64,000 bases of DNA from Immersiella caudata (taxonomy: Eukaryota; Ascomycota; Sordariomycetes; Sordariales; Lasiosphaeriaceae), in assembly GCA_030512335.1 (NCBI GenBank), contig JAULSU010000002.1:868001-932000 (forward strand). The letters run 5' to 3'. Position 1 is the first letter of the stretch; each line of letters starts with the position of its first letter. Position numbers and translations under genes: made by a program. The notes beneath the pieces are model-generated. The model saw only the letters and a list, made by a program, of their open reading frames with translations, was not told the origin of the DNA and ran no database searches. This document shows, one piece after another, positions 20,732 through 31,259 of this stretch.

Positions 20732-22935
20732 CTTCTGATCTGTCTGATCCGTCTTCGGGGCGAGCCCTTGTCAGGTCCCAATCTCAACGGTCAGCGATGG
20801 TAAGCTGCCGTGCGGACTGAGGTGGCGGCCTGCTGTGCACTCCGCGCTGGGTGTGATCGCGTGGGTGAAGGGTTGGCACGGACTGAGGCTCGCTGAACCT
20901 GTTCGGTCCTTCTGCGCTTTCTCATCCCCCATGGGGATTCGATGCGGCTTGTACTGGGGCTGCCGAGATCGAGAAGCACCGATGTCTTGCCGCCCTGCGG
21001 ACACCTTCGGGGGCAGTGGAAGCTCTCTCAACGACGTCACACCGTCGCGGTGGCTCGCGGATGGACGATACGGGGCGCTGTGTTCGTCGTATTATTGGCC
21101 GGGAGCTACACAATAAGGCCGAGCTTCAAGTCGTGGCACTGGGCTACCGTTCTGGCTGGGCAGTGTCAGATGAAGAAGGTTCGTGCTTGATGCAGGAACA
21201 ATATCTGGCGTGTGGGGGGAAGGTGCGGGGGAGAAGGGGTTCACATCCTGTCCAAGTTGGCTTAGAGCTGCCACCTTTGCGCCGCCGATCTGGGAGACAA
21301 GCTATGGATCTGTAGCATGACTTAGATAATCATTGCCCTATTTCGGTCACAACTAAGGGTCTTTGCGGGTGAGTTTGCTTTAACTACTGGCGTTACTCGT
21401 GTATTGTTGTTGCTGCGATGCCCTGCTCAATGTTGTGGCTACCTTGCTGCCATGAGCAGCCGCGGCCAACATGGACGGGCACCACCTTACCTTAATTTCA
21501 CAGGCCTCCCTGGAGGCTTTCCGGCGTACGATGTTGAATTGGACCGTCCGCGCGCTTGTAGATGCATCTCGAACTAGCCCCAAGGCCCCGCATTCCTCCC
21601 CGCACGTCGGCAGACGATAACACCATGGTTGGTTCTCTGTGGGGCAAGGTGCCGCTACTCCAAGAAGAGAAACTCGCGCCGGTACGATGCAACCGCATCA
21701 CATGCGTCGTGCCTCGAATCCAGGGGCGTGCAATATAGGGAATGCGCCACATAGGGAAACTTCTTCATCGGAAAGCAGACTTACCGTAGCATGCACGCAG
21801 CAACTTGACTACTTTTGAAAAGGCCCGACACAACAGCTTCCGCTCCAGTTCCAGCACGATGTCTGACCTTGTCACGGCCATTGTCATGAGCGACGCGCAG
21901 AAACTGACAGCCGAATCGTGCCATACTCACCGGTCCTTCTCCATGATTCGGGAGGGCCCTAAGAAACTGCGCAAGTCGTGATGACGAGTACCCTCCAGCT
22001 GCCCGAGACTTCCGAGCAAACGCACACGGCGTGGGTTGATGACAGGGCCTTGGTGTTGATGCTGGTGCCCGCGAGGATGTCCTTCTTCGGCTCATGACAC
22101 CGAACCAAACTGCCAAGCAGACGTTGAAAAGCGCGGACCAGACCGGTTATACCTAGACAGGAGGCTCTTATGCGACCCACACTGAAGAAAACCTTTAAGT
22201 TAGATATTGACATGGGGAACGGGCATCCACAGAAGCTGAGAGGAGCTGATCTATCATGTGCGACATGTGCAAGTTGACATTCAAGAGATGAAAGCAACGT
22301 CGCAATGCGTGAACCTAACGGTTGAGAGGAATTTTCTAGGGCGAACGGCAGGATGCCTCACGACTTCAAGACTGGAAAGGCAGGGCCAGACATACCCTGA
22401 TCAAATATGTATCACTCGGTACAAAGAATGTGGTCGAGGCCATGGTTTTCCCCAACTCCCAAGGATCGACGATCTTGGAAGAGCGGCTTGGAATATGACA
22501 TCCCCCAAAATCTGCTTCACCACCGCTCAAGCCTGTTACAGCAAACGGGGCTCCCCAGAATCCGGTTACTCTTGAACCTGTCGGCTGGAAATTGACATCA
22601 TGGTGAACTAGATGGCTCCTTGGTTACCGAGCTGCCGCAGCAATCGACCCAAACCGTTCCGAGGGAGAACCCAAGGGCGGATGAGGATCGCTGGGCACAG
22701 GTGCGTGAAGAGAAAAAGAGGAAAGAAAAGGAAGAGAGCAGAGCCGCGCCTGCTTTTATATGCCGAATTTTTTTGGCCAGTGTGGGGCTCTGCCTGCGAG
22801 CCCTGTGGGTCCCTTATCTTATCGGACGCCCAGTCACGGTGCGACTTACCGTGCGGCATTCGCAACAGCCTGAGCTTTGCCTGCGGGATCCTGGTTTTCC
22901 ATCGAAGGACATCAACAAACGTCGGTATCAGCACC
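20732..22935. other. 2.2 kb intergenic region upstream of glucoamylase and SNU66
   Basis: Long divergent space. Open frames here are short, overlap on both strands and have no motifs. The size suggests an extended glucoamylase promoter. I did not find a convincing AmyR site by eye. A purine-rich segment (22706-22746) lies upstream of SNU66. Confidence 0.4.
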
Positions 22936-24921
22936 ATGGATGCCGCATCGATCGAGGAGATCAACAAGCTCCGGAAGGCAATGGGCATGAAGCCCTTGCC
23001 TGTCCCGGGGGCGCCACCGCCGAAAGAACCGACGCCAGATCCCGACGCTGGAAGCACAATCGAGTCGCGTGAAGCGGAGGGCTTTGATAATTACAGGAAG
23101 GCCCAGGAGGCAGAGCAAGCGAAACGCCGGCGTGAGGAGCAGAAGAAGGCCGTGATGAAGGCCCGCGAGATGGCGCAGCGCAACGCCGTGCTGGAGGGAA
23201 AGGGGATTGCTGACATGGTCAGCGATGAGGAGCTCGATGCGAAAACGTGGCTGAAGAACCAGAAGAAGCGCCAGAAGAAGATTGACGCCGAAAAGAGGGA
23301 GCGGGAAGAGAAAGAAGCGGCGGCGAAAGCCAAGGCTGAACATACGGCCGCGGACTTGGCTGGCGTGAAGGTTGCGCATGACCTGGAGGAATTTCTCGGT
23401 GCCGACGACCAGATTCTGACGCTCAAGGACACGGGCGTGCTGGAGAATGAGGATGAGGGCGACGAGCTTGAGAACTTGGACTTGAGGGAGCGGGAAAAGC
23501 TCACTGAGAAGCTCGACCTCAAGAAGAAGAAACCTTTATACGACCCCAACGATATCGACGAGACGGGCGAGCGTGGGATATTGTCACACTATGACGAGGA
23601 GATCGACGGAAAGAAGAAGAAAACATTTACCCTGGACACATCTGGGGCCGCGACAGACCTGGCCGACATTCTCAACGCTCCGGTTCAAAAAAGGAGGCAT
23701 CAGGTGGTGGATCTCGACCTTCTTGGTATGCCCCTTTCTTCCCACTCTAATGACCCAAGTCTAACTTCATGGACAGAAGATGCGCCCGCCCCAGTTTCTG
23801 ATTATCTGGATGCCTCTGAAGTGAAAGTCAAGAAGCCCAAGAAGAAAAAGTCCAAGTCAACAAGGAGGAAAGCAGATGACGACGACGTTCTCTTCCCTGG
23901 GGATCAAGCGGTCGCTGGTGATGCTGATCAACAAATGGAGGTAGACTCAGGTGCCGTGACTTACACAAAAAAGAGAAAGGTCATCGAGGAGGATTTCGCG
24001 GATGACGATGATCTTCAGACATCGCTTGCACTACAACGGAAAGATGCGCTAAAGAAGCGGAAGAAGACCCGGCCCGAAGATATTGCAAGACAACTTCGGG
24101 AAGAGGCAAGCCAACCTCCAGAGTCTGAAGATGGGGAAAACGGAGGTCTCGTCATTGACGAAATCACCGAGTTCGTCGACGCCTTACAAGCAGAGCGTGA
24201 AGAGGACCGCAAGCTGCCCAAACCGAAGAACCAAAAGGTGGTTACGAAGATGGAAGAGGAATCATCAGACGAAGACGAAGAGATGAAGGACGTGGACCAT
24301 GGTCATGAGCGGGGCATCACACCCCTCGCCGATGTTCCTGTAACCGGCGTCGACGAGGAGAAGACCGTCGATCAAGGCCTTGGCGCCACCCTCGCCCTCC
24401 TCAAGGACCGACACCTCATCGAAGACCAAAAAGGCGCCGAACAGAACGAAAAGTTCCGCCAAAGGCAGAAATTCCTCACAGAGCTCAACCGCCGCATGGC
24501 CCTTTTCGACGAGGAGGCCCGTCTCCAGCGCGAGCGCGACCGCGCCAGCGGACGTCACGATAGACTGTCCATCCGCGAGCGAGAAGAACTCGCCCGCCAG
24601 CAAAACACCATGCGAGAACAACACCAGTCCCGCATTATGGACCAGCTCTTCCGCGAGGGGTACAAGCCCAACGTCGAGTTGCGCTACATCGACGCCGACG
24701 GACGCAGCCTCGACGCCAAGGAGGCATTCAAAGAGCTTTCTCACCAGTTCCACGGAAAGGGCAGCGGCAAGGGCAAGACGGACAAGCGCCTCAAGAAGCT
24801 GGCCGAGGAGAAGCGGCGCATGGCGCAGAGTATGCTCGATGCTAGTCAGAATGTGGGCATGAGTACTGCTGCTTCTCACCAGGGAAAGAAACGCAAGGAG
24901 GCGGGTGTCCGTCTTGCTTGA
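22936..24921 (+). CDS. SNU66: SART1 family tri-snRNP protein Snu66
   Basis: Two exons (22936-23725 and 23777-24921), 644 aa. Charged, Lys/Glu-rich throughout. The SART-1 landmarks are SIEEINKLRKAMGMKPLPVPG at the N-terminus, WLKNQKKRQKK, GVKVAHDLEEFL with LTLKDTGVLENEDEGDELENLDL, YDPNDIDETGERGILSHYDEEIDGKKKK and, near the end, GYKPNVELRYIDADGRSLDAKEAFKELSHQFHGKGSGKGK. Snu66 belongs to the U4/U6.U5 tri-snRNP and is needed for splicing. The 51-nt intron (GTATGC, CTAAC, ACAG) is 3n and stop-free, so reading through it gives 17 extra residues. An in-frame upstream ATG at 22612 adds 108 residues unlike the family, so I start at 22936. Confidence 0.9.
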   Translation: MDAASIEEINKLRKAMGMKPLPVPGAPPPKEPTPDPDAGSTIESREAEGFDNYRKAQEAEQAKRRREEQKKAVMKAREMAQRNAVLEGKGIADMVSDEELDAKTWLKNQKKRQKKIDAEKREREEKEAAAKAKAEHTAADLAGVKVAHDLEEFLGADDQILTLKDTGVLENEDEGDELENLDLREREKLTEKLDLKKKKPLYDPNDIDETGERGILSHYDEEIDGKKKKTFTLDTSGAATDLADILNAPVQKRRHQVVDLDLLGMPLSSHSNDPSLTSWTEDAPAPVSDYLDASEVKVKKPKKKKSKSTRRKADDDDVLFPGDQAVAGDADQQMEVDSGAVTYTKKRKVIEEDFADDDDLQTSLALQRKDALKKRKKTRPEDIARQLREEASQPPESEDGENGGLVIDEITEFVDALQAEREEDRKLPKPKNQKVVTKMEEESSDEDEEMKDVDHGHERGITPLADVPVTGVDEEKTVDQGLGATLALLKDRHLIEDQKGAEQNEKFRQRQKFLTELNRRMALFDEEARLQRERDRASGRHDRLSIREREELARQQNTMREQHQSRIMDQLFREGYKPNVELRYIDADGRSLDAKEAFKELSHQFHGKGSGKGKTDKRLKKLAEEKRRMAQSMLDASQNVGMSTAASHQGKKRKEAGVRLA

Positions 24922-25674
24922 GAGTGTTGTATTGGTTACTGAGTTTGGAAGTCCAGGAGGGTTGGGCTGTGTTCTACAAAAGGTGCATACCACCCTCTTT
25001 CCTCGTTAATACATGGTGTTTATCTGTGCTGACACATGGACAAGAGCCCCTATGCTTACAGGTAGGATCCCAGGTGAGATGTGCTTCAGTTGCCTCTGTC
25101 AATGTTTGACTGATGTGATATAACTGCGATGCATCCTCCATGCCTCAATCTTCCGCATCTCTAAGTGTCTTGGGGGTCCCATCTCCTTGCAGAACTGCCA
25201 TTTCCACAACAGGCGTTTAGAGACCTTGAAATCGTAGGACTGCGCGTCACCAGGATGACCAGCGTGCCCATAATCTCGCGCCCCAAACCACACGCAAAGT
25301 CGCATCTTCTACATGGACATGTTCCATGCTGTCACCAACCATATAGCGAATATAACACAAGGATTGGCACCTGCAAATCTGATTGATGAATTCACGCCGC
25401 TCGGCATTTCTTCCTGCCACATATCTGACATCACGCATCATCGTCGCTTGCCAGTAAAATTGGTATTGACCGTAGAAAGATGACCCTGAATGCAGAAGTT
25501 TTCCGAATGATCTCTAACCACCAAACTCCTCACGCAAACCACTCGAGGTCCCGGCGAGGAGGTGCTTTGTTGGTCGACCTTCTCACTCTTGACTTAAGAG
25601 TACACGTCGTGCCATGCTGTTTCATGAACCATCCGTTTGCAGGCAACCAAATAGAGAATTCCACCTTTCCGCAA
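24922..25674. other. intergenic, convergent 3' ends
   Basis: 3' flanks of SNU66 and RPS10. Nothing coding is recognised. Confidence 0.45.
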
Positions 25675-26513
25675 TTAAGATGGGGGAGCCTCACCACGGC
25701 CACCACGGCCACGACCGAAACCGCCACGGCTAGTACCCAAAGTTAGCAAAACCGAACCACCGCGAACCTCGCTCGAGAAGGGCCCAAAACTTACAACTGA
25801 GGAGCGAACTCGCCCGGAGCACCACCCTCCTTGCCCTCACCAGCGTCACGGCGTCTGTAACCACCCTCACGGTCGCCACGGCCACGGCCACCGAATCCAC
25901 CTCTGCGCTCACCACGGCCCTCCTCACCCATCATGCCACGGGGCGGGGCATGCGACCGCTGCTGCTTGATGTGGGTAGCAGGGACGATCTCGGCGGGGAG
26001 GTGGAGCCACTCCCGGAGGTAGTCGAGACCCTCGGGGGTGAGGGTGTAGTAGTAGTATTGCCACGAGAACTGGGTCTTGACGTAGCCGCGCGAGGTCAGG
26101 GACTGGAGAGCCTTGATGACAAAGAGGTTGCGAATGCCGGTCTCGTGGGTCGACTCATAGCTGCAAACACGAAAAATCCTTGGTTAGCAATCGGTTCGGT
26201 CGGAGCAATGCATCGTTTGGTAAACAGTGTGGGTTCTCGTCGGTGTGGATATTCGGAGAAAATGTTGGCTTCGTGAAATGGAACTTGGGAATAGAGGTTT
26301 TCGGGATCGGTGGGACCTACTCCTTCGCAGCGACCATAACACCCTCACGGAAGAGGTACTAGGAAGATTGTCAGCGAATGCACTCTTGTCGCTTCTCGAG
26401 CTCGGATATTTTGGACGGTTCGGGGGAAGCAATTCGTGATGCCCCATTGCCAAAATTTGAGATTCGCAACTTACTTCGTGAATCGCCTTACGGTCAGCCT
26501 TGGGAATCAACAT
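25675..26513 (-). CDS. RPS10: 40S ribosomal protein eS10
   Basis: Four exons (26475-26513, 26321-26358, 25795-26160, 25675-25729), 165 aa. The first two coding exons are only 39 and 38 nt. The S10/plectin domain is unmistakable: MLIPKADRKAIHEYLFREGVMV, NLFVIKALQSLTSRGYVKTQFSWQYYYYTLTPEGLDYLREWLHLP, AEIVPATHIKQQRSHAPPRG, then an Arg/Gly-rich tail that is interrupted by the last intron and ends GEAPPS. eS10 sits near the mRNA entry site of the small subunit. The start of exon 3 encodes DYESTHETGIRN, where relatives read DYNLPKHPDIDTKN, a mild divergence. Confidence 0.94.
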
Positions 26514-26985
26514 CTTGGCGGTTGGACTGGCGTCGACACTGTTGAGGGTGTTGATGTGAAAGTGTCGCGTTGTAGACCGGAGCTCAAAATTCAGATCTAA
26601 GTGATTTGTGGGCTTGCGGCGGCCGAAATTCGATTACCCCGTAGTAGGGTTGGAAAAAAAGGTGGGGGTAGCACCGCCACCTCTGGAGAGCGGGCCTTGG
26701 CAGCTGAAGTCTTGGCGACCGACAGGTGGCAACCTGTGGCTAGTGCTCCACGCTCTGGTCGCGACTTCTCTGCATCACAAAGTTCACCTCCACTTCTTTA
26801 TCATCACTGTCGCGATCTTACGCGACCGACCGGATCTTTGCTCCTGGCTGACGACTCATTCGAAGCACAGTCATTCACACCTGAAATATACGACACTCCA
26901 ACAAGCGACCAACAAAACCAACCCAACTTAAAACCATAACATCATCCACTCCATCGCATCGCATCGCAAGCGGCGCACCCTCACC
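26514..26985. promoter_or_regulatory. divergent promoter region, RPS10 / SDE2
   Basis: 472 bp between opposing start codons. No specific element is claimed. Confidence 0.35.
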
Positions 26986-27864
26986 ATGGCGCCCAGCAAA
27001 ATCAACATCCTCGTCACCAGCTTCACCGGAACCGGTCTCCCTCCAACACTCTCGCTCACCCTCCCACCAACAACCACTATCTCCGAACTCCGCTCCGAGC
27101 TCTCCAGCCGCCTCCCCGAAAACAACACTTCCCGTATCCTCCTCACCACCCTCTCCAGCCGCAACCTCCCCTCACCCTCCCAACCACTCTCCACTCTCCT
27201 CTCCAGCCCCGAAGATGACTTCCTTTCACTACGCTTATCCGTCCCCCTCTGTGGCGGCAAAGGCGGTTTCGGCTCTCAGCTGCGCGCCGCAGGCGGACGC
27301 ATGTCGTCAAAGCGGAAGAAGAACCAAGGGGAGGATAACGGATCGAGCCGAAATCTTGACGGGCGAAGGTTACGAACGGTGACGGAGGCGAAGGCGTTGG
27401 CGGAGTACCTTGCTATTAAGCCGGAGATGGACCGAAAAGAAAAAGAGAAGCGGAGGGAGAGGTGGCAGCAGATTGTGGATATGACGGAGAAGAAGCAGGA
27501 TGAGATACGGCATGGGAGTAGTCGGAGTGGACTGGATGGCAAATGGGTGGAGGATAAGGAGGAGACGGGGGAGAGGACGAGAGAGGCGGTGTTGGCGGCG
27601 ATGAAGGCGGGGAATTTCAAGGATAATCTGTTAAGTGTGTCGCACGGATCGGACTCGACGGCGGGGAGTGATGAGGTTATGCAAGACGGGGAGAGTGAGG
27701 GGTCTGGGTCTGGGGCAACGACGCCCCCGTCCGAGCTGGAAGCACCAGCACCGGAAGGGAAGGGTAAGAATAAGGAGAAGCCGAGGACATTCTTCGGGTT
27801 CGATGAGGATGATGAGTTCATGAGCTCTGACGAGGAGAGCTCTGACGGAAAAGTGAAAAAGTAG
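26986..27864 (+). CDS. SDE2: Sde2-type splicing and genome-stability factor with ubiquitin-like leader
   Basis: Single exon, 292 aa. Residues 1-91 form a ubiquitin-like fold ending in the invariant cleavage motif GG-KGG (G90 G91 / K92). The conserved block after it is GGFGSQLRAAGGRMSSKRKKNQ, followed by NLDGRRLRTV and an EYLAIKP region, a coiled, charged middle and an acidic, Ser-rich C-terminus (DEDDEFMSSDEESSD). In fission yeast the ubiquitin-like leader is removed by deubiquitinating enzymes, and the Lys-started C-terminal part joins the spliceosome to excise particular introns. Cleavage here is inferred from the motif. Confidence 0.92.
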   Translation: MAPSKINILVTSFTGTGLPPTLSLTLPPTTTISELRSELSSRLPENNTSRILLTTLSSRNLPSPSQPLSTLLSSPEDDFLSLRLSVPLCGGKGGFGSQLRAAGGRMSSKRKKNQGEDNGSSRNLDGRRLRTVTEAKALAEYLAIKPEMDRKEKEKRRERWQQIVDMTEKKQDEIRHGSSRSGLDGKWVEDKEETGERTREAVLAAMKAGNFKDNLLSVSHGSDSTAGSDEVMQDGESEGSGSGATTPPSELEAPAPEGKGKNKEKPRTFFGFDEDDEFMSSDEESSDGKVKK

Positions 27865-28176
27865 GCACTAACCTTGTCATTGGCTGTATTACGGATTGTT
27901 CTACGAATGTATGGAATAGCCGTGGGCTTTCTTGCCCTTGGAAGCATCATATTTGGCGTTGGGAGCGTACTTTGTGATGCTTGGTGTTGTAACATCAGTA
28001 CATGTCTGGGGCAAGTTAGTTTCTCTCATCCAATAGATTTGTTACATCACAGTGTTGGTCATGCATGAGCCGCCGACTTCTCTATGTGCAATTCCCCCCT
28101 GACTACCGATGATTCTAATACAAGTTCGGGTGAATCTTCGCCTCCCTGCCCCTATCCTCTCATCACGAAACAAACT
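27865..28176. other. intergenic, convergent 3' ends
   Basis: 3' flanks of SDE2 and COX12. No feature is visible. Confidence 0.45.
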
Positions 28177-28833
28177 TTACTCCAGGCGGGCGGGGAAGTT
28201 GCCAGCCTCTGTTCTGAAGTTAGCTGCTGCTTACTCGGTTTATGGCCTCAATGTCCATACCTCTCTGCTCATCCCATCGCTGGTACCAACCGCTGGGGCA
28301 CAGCGAACGGTAGGCGAGCCAGAACTGCAACACAACATATTTAGTTTCAGTGACATCCCGGCGACAGAGACATGCTGACCTGGCGGCAAGGAGCAAAGTC
28401 CTCACCCTTGGCAAGAATGCACTTGTGGTAGTCGACGTAGTTTTGCCAGCAGTGCTTGGTCTGGTTCGTGTTAGGGAAGCGGGCGTCAACGCCTATAACC
28501 AAAGGTCAGATATCATCGTCGTGCACTCGTCATTCGCTTTCCGTGTTTCCGCCCCTGAGCTCCGAGCTTCCGTTCGCGCATCGTCTCCCCTCCCGCTCCC
28601 TGGGTTTCCCCCGCGACAACGAGCTCTGTAGATGCGAATAGATGCAACAGATCAACAAGGAAATTTCTGCGTACCAGCTGCACAAATTGTTAGCATCAAG
28701 TTCAATTGATCGATGACGAGCTCGGATCAGGCCATGTCAATTTCTGAGCCGAGGGAATTTTGCATCCGCAAAGCCGGGGTTCCGTACCTGTCACGAACTT
28801 GAAGGGCTTGGTAACGCGCTCGTCGTCAGACAT
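28177..28833 (-). CDS. COX12: cytochrome c oxidase subunit 6B with a 3-nt microexon
   Basis: Exons 28788-28833, 28675-28677 (three bases), 28380-28492, 28261-28324 and 28177-28208 give 85 aa. The twin CX9C / CX10C scaffold is clear: KHCWQNYVDYHKCILAKG, DFAPCRQFWLAYRSLCP, WYQRWDEQREAGNFPARLE. The subunit lies on the intermembrane-space side of complex IV. The microexon CTG has a GCTAAC branch and TGTGCAG acceptor in front and a GTACGC donor behind. Including it yields FVTAGVDARFP, like the FVTAGFDARFP I recall from other moulds. Skipping it stays in frame and gives FVTGVDARFP, so one residue distinguishes the two models. Confidence 0.92.
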
Positions 28834-29200
28834 TTTGGGCAATTCGGCGTCTCGAGGGCGGCTTGGGACGGTCGGGATGGCTCAATGGCTCGTAAAGAAG
28901 GCGTGGCAGGGTGTATTGTGAGAGCTACGAGGTGAGGTTGGAGCTGCGATCCGCCTATGACACGGGTCTGAGCTTTTGATTTCTGGCAGCCTGAGGCAGC
29001 TAGTTTCTGGTGGTGGGCTGATATCACGCCCTCCTATTCGTCGGAACCGCCCGTGCGGGCCCATCGACTGCGGACAGCCGAGCTCAACTGTGTTCCGGAA
29101 TTGCATTGGACCCCATCTTCCAAAGAGCTCTCTCTCGTGCCTTTCCAGACGGGAATCTCGAAACCTCAGCCAAATCTCCACTCCACAAACCTCGGGCACC
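28834..29200. promoter_or_regulatory. divergent promoter region, COX12 / B12D-family gene
   Basis: 367 bp between opposing start codons of two mitochondrial respiratory proteins. Shared regulation is plausible, but no element is identified. Confidence 0.4.
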
Positions 29201-29707
29201 ATGTATGCCACGCGAGCTCTCCAGATGTTTCGCCCGACCGCGCGTCTGATGCGGCCGGTACCGGTACGTTCAAGCTGCTCCCTTCCCTGCTGAGCTTCCC
29301 TCAATTGCGTCAGAGACTAAAAGTTGGTGTTGTGCCTTCACAGAAGGAGGAACAATCAGGTACGTGTGGCCATTGAGCTACAAGAGCTCCCTTGGAGCTT
29401 TAGATCTACGACGGGTCACCGAATTTGCCGGCGATCGAGCACTGACGACGAGAATGAACAGCTCACACTGTCTCGCAACGCCTGAGGCGTCTCCGCAAGA
29501 TCCCCCCTGAGTTGATCCCCCTCGGTGAGCATCTCGATTACAATCCTTCGCGCCTTTTTCTCATTGGAAACCCTAGGTGTTGTCGTTGGTTTCGCCATCT
29601 GCGCGGCGGGCTACTCCAGCATGCGCCACTTCTTCGTCGACAAGACTATTCGTCTCAAGAGACAAAATCGCGCTGCCGATGCCCACGCCGCCGAGGAGCA
29701 CCACTAA
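29201..29707 (+). CDS. B12D / MLRQ-family respiratory-chain small subunit
   Basis: Four exons (29201-29263, 29344-29359, 29462-29524, 29577-29707), 90 aa; exon 2 is only 16 nt. The N-terminus is a basic mitochondrial presequence (MYATRALQMFRPTARLMRP). The core PPELIPLGVVVGFAICAAGYS is the B12D/NDUFA4-type membrane segment, then RHFFVDKTIRLKRQ and a His-rich end. Fungal members are usually described as an NADH-ubiquinone oxidoreductase or complex IV associated subunit. Membrane placement in the inner mitochondrial membrane is inferred. Divergent from COX12. Confidence 0.82.
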
Positions 29708-30099
29708 GGGCTCTACGACTGAGCTGGTCAAGTTATACGCATAAGGGGGAAGATGCGCTTGGAGGGATTGGTCCTATCAGGAATAGAAGGCAGGAGGAAC
29801 CGCCCTTGTACATGAAATCAGCATTCATCAGTGCCAATTCCTTACGTCCGAGTCAGCCATGCCGTGCTCTGCATATTTTGGGCAGCATGCTTGTCTGTGT
29901 CAATGGCAAAGTTTTACTATGTGCTAACAAACAAATTGCCCTCCTAACTCCGTGGCTATGCGGTAATCGTGGGTATCGATTGAATCCAGACATGTTGTTC
30001 CAATTCTACCAAATACCGCCATTGGTGGCTGTCCTCCTGCACTTATGCCCGTCCGCCATGTGCGAACAGAACAACAGAGTTATGAAATTAGCTGAATCA
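29708..30099. other. intergenic, convergent 3' ends
   Basis: 3' flanks of the B12D gene and the RRM gene. Nothing is recognised. Confidence 0.45.
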
Positions 30100-30602
30100 T
30101 CATTCGGGCTTTGGGCCCGCAACATCGAGTCCCTCGAGACCCTGCATTGGGTCCTCGGCCCTGTTGTTCGCCTGCTCTGTCGCCATACGGTCCTCCTCAC
30201 TGGCAGCGTTCGCTGCAAGCCACCCCTCCTGTTCATAAGTTAGCACGCCGCCTACACATAACCCGTTCATATGATTCTCACCTGCTCCCAAAGCGCCGTC
30301 TTGCTCCCCAGGCCAGTATTCGCACTCTTCGGTACTTTGGCTGCTGAGACCTTGATTACCCGCCCAAAAAGTTCCGACTGGTCCATGTTGTCTATGGCCT
30401 CTTTTGCGTCCTCAACATCTTCAAACTCAACGTAAGCGAAACCCCTGTGAGGGTCTTGCGAGTTTGGGTTCTCATTTTTTGGGAGGGACACATCGGCTAT
30501 CTCGCCGAAGGGGATGAAGGCATCGTGAAGGCTGGCGGCTGTTACTGCGGAGGCGAGGCCACCTATGTAGACGGTCGACTTCCAGCGGGTGGTGTCAGTC
30601 AT
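30100..30602 (-). CDS. single-RRM protein related to the Cyp33/PPIE RNA-binding domain
   Basis: Two exons (30282-30602 and 30100-30228), 149 aa. RNP2 is TVYIGGL and RNP1 is RGFAYVEF, separated by SLHDAFIPFGEIADVSLP; helix two reads AKEAIDNMDQSELFGRVIKVSAAK. The pattern AFIPFG...DNM..SELFGR is that of the RRM of nuclear cyclophilin E (PPIE/Cyp33), a spliceosome-associated protein. No cyclophilin domain follows; the C-terminus is a short acidic tail (EEDRMATEQANN...GLDVAGPKPE). Either fungi keep a stand-alone version or the isomerase is a separate gene. Cellular role is inferred as nuclear RNA processing. Confidence 0.82.
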
Positions 30603-31259
30603 GTTGAGTTGAGTTTGGCTCTCCCTACCCAACAAGCTGTGAGGCTAAGACTGAGTGCTTGAGAGAAACTTGAGTGGTGTTGGGTGATTGTTGTTGTGAA
30701 TAAATCTTGCTGTTTGAACTTCAGGTTACGGCAAGTCCTCGAGGCCTTTCAGCGAGTTGGACTAAAAGGTCGGTAAGTTGTGTTTTCTATTGATCAAGTA
30801 CGTCTGTTTGATGAGGCCGAAGATGGGAATCACGTGGGAGCCAGTGAGGGCGGTTTGGGCTTGCGATCAAGTTCTTGGTTTGATGCAAGGGTTAGGGTAC
30901 AGTGGCCTCAGTTTGTGGTTTGTGGTTTGTGGGGCACGCAACTGCCAAATTCCTGGGCCGTGTGGGTCCCCGCTGCCCCTGCGGCTATCATCCTTGGAAG
31001 TCAGCCCGCCTGGGGATTTCTGGTGTGCAATCTGGCATCACGTTGAGAGGCCAGTTCCACTTGACTTGGATCCGCCGCCAGCACCTGCGCTCTCGGCATA
31101 AGACCACCTCGCCGTAGGGCTCTTGGAGTACTGGAGTTATCTTCAGCTCAATTGTCACTTTTCAAGCGTTGTTACAACATATCGGGCCACAAAACAACGG
31201 ACCATCCCGTATAGCGACACCGACCCTCCTTTCTCCTTCTCGCAAGCCCCACCGTCGTC
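30603..31259. promoter_or_regulatory. divergent promoter region, RRM gene / SEC31
   Basis: 657 bp between opposing start codons. Short overlapping frames only; no element is assigned. Confidence 0.35.

Noticed and set aside
22612..22935. N-terminal extension of Snu66
   Set aside because: In frame with an ATG, but unlike any SART1 protein and preceding the typical family start.
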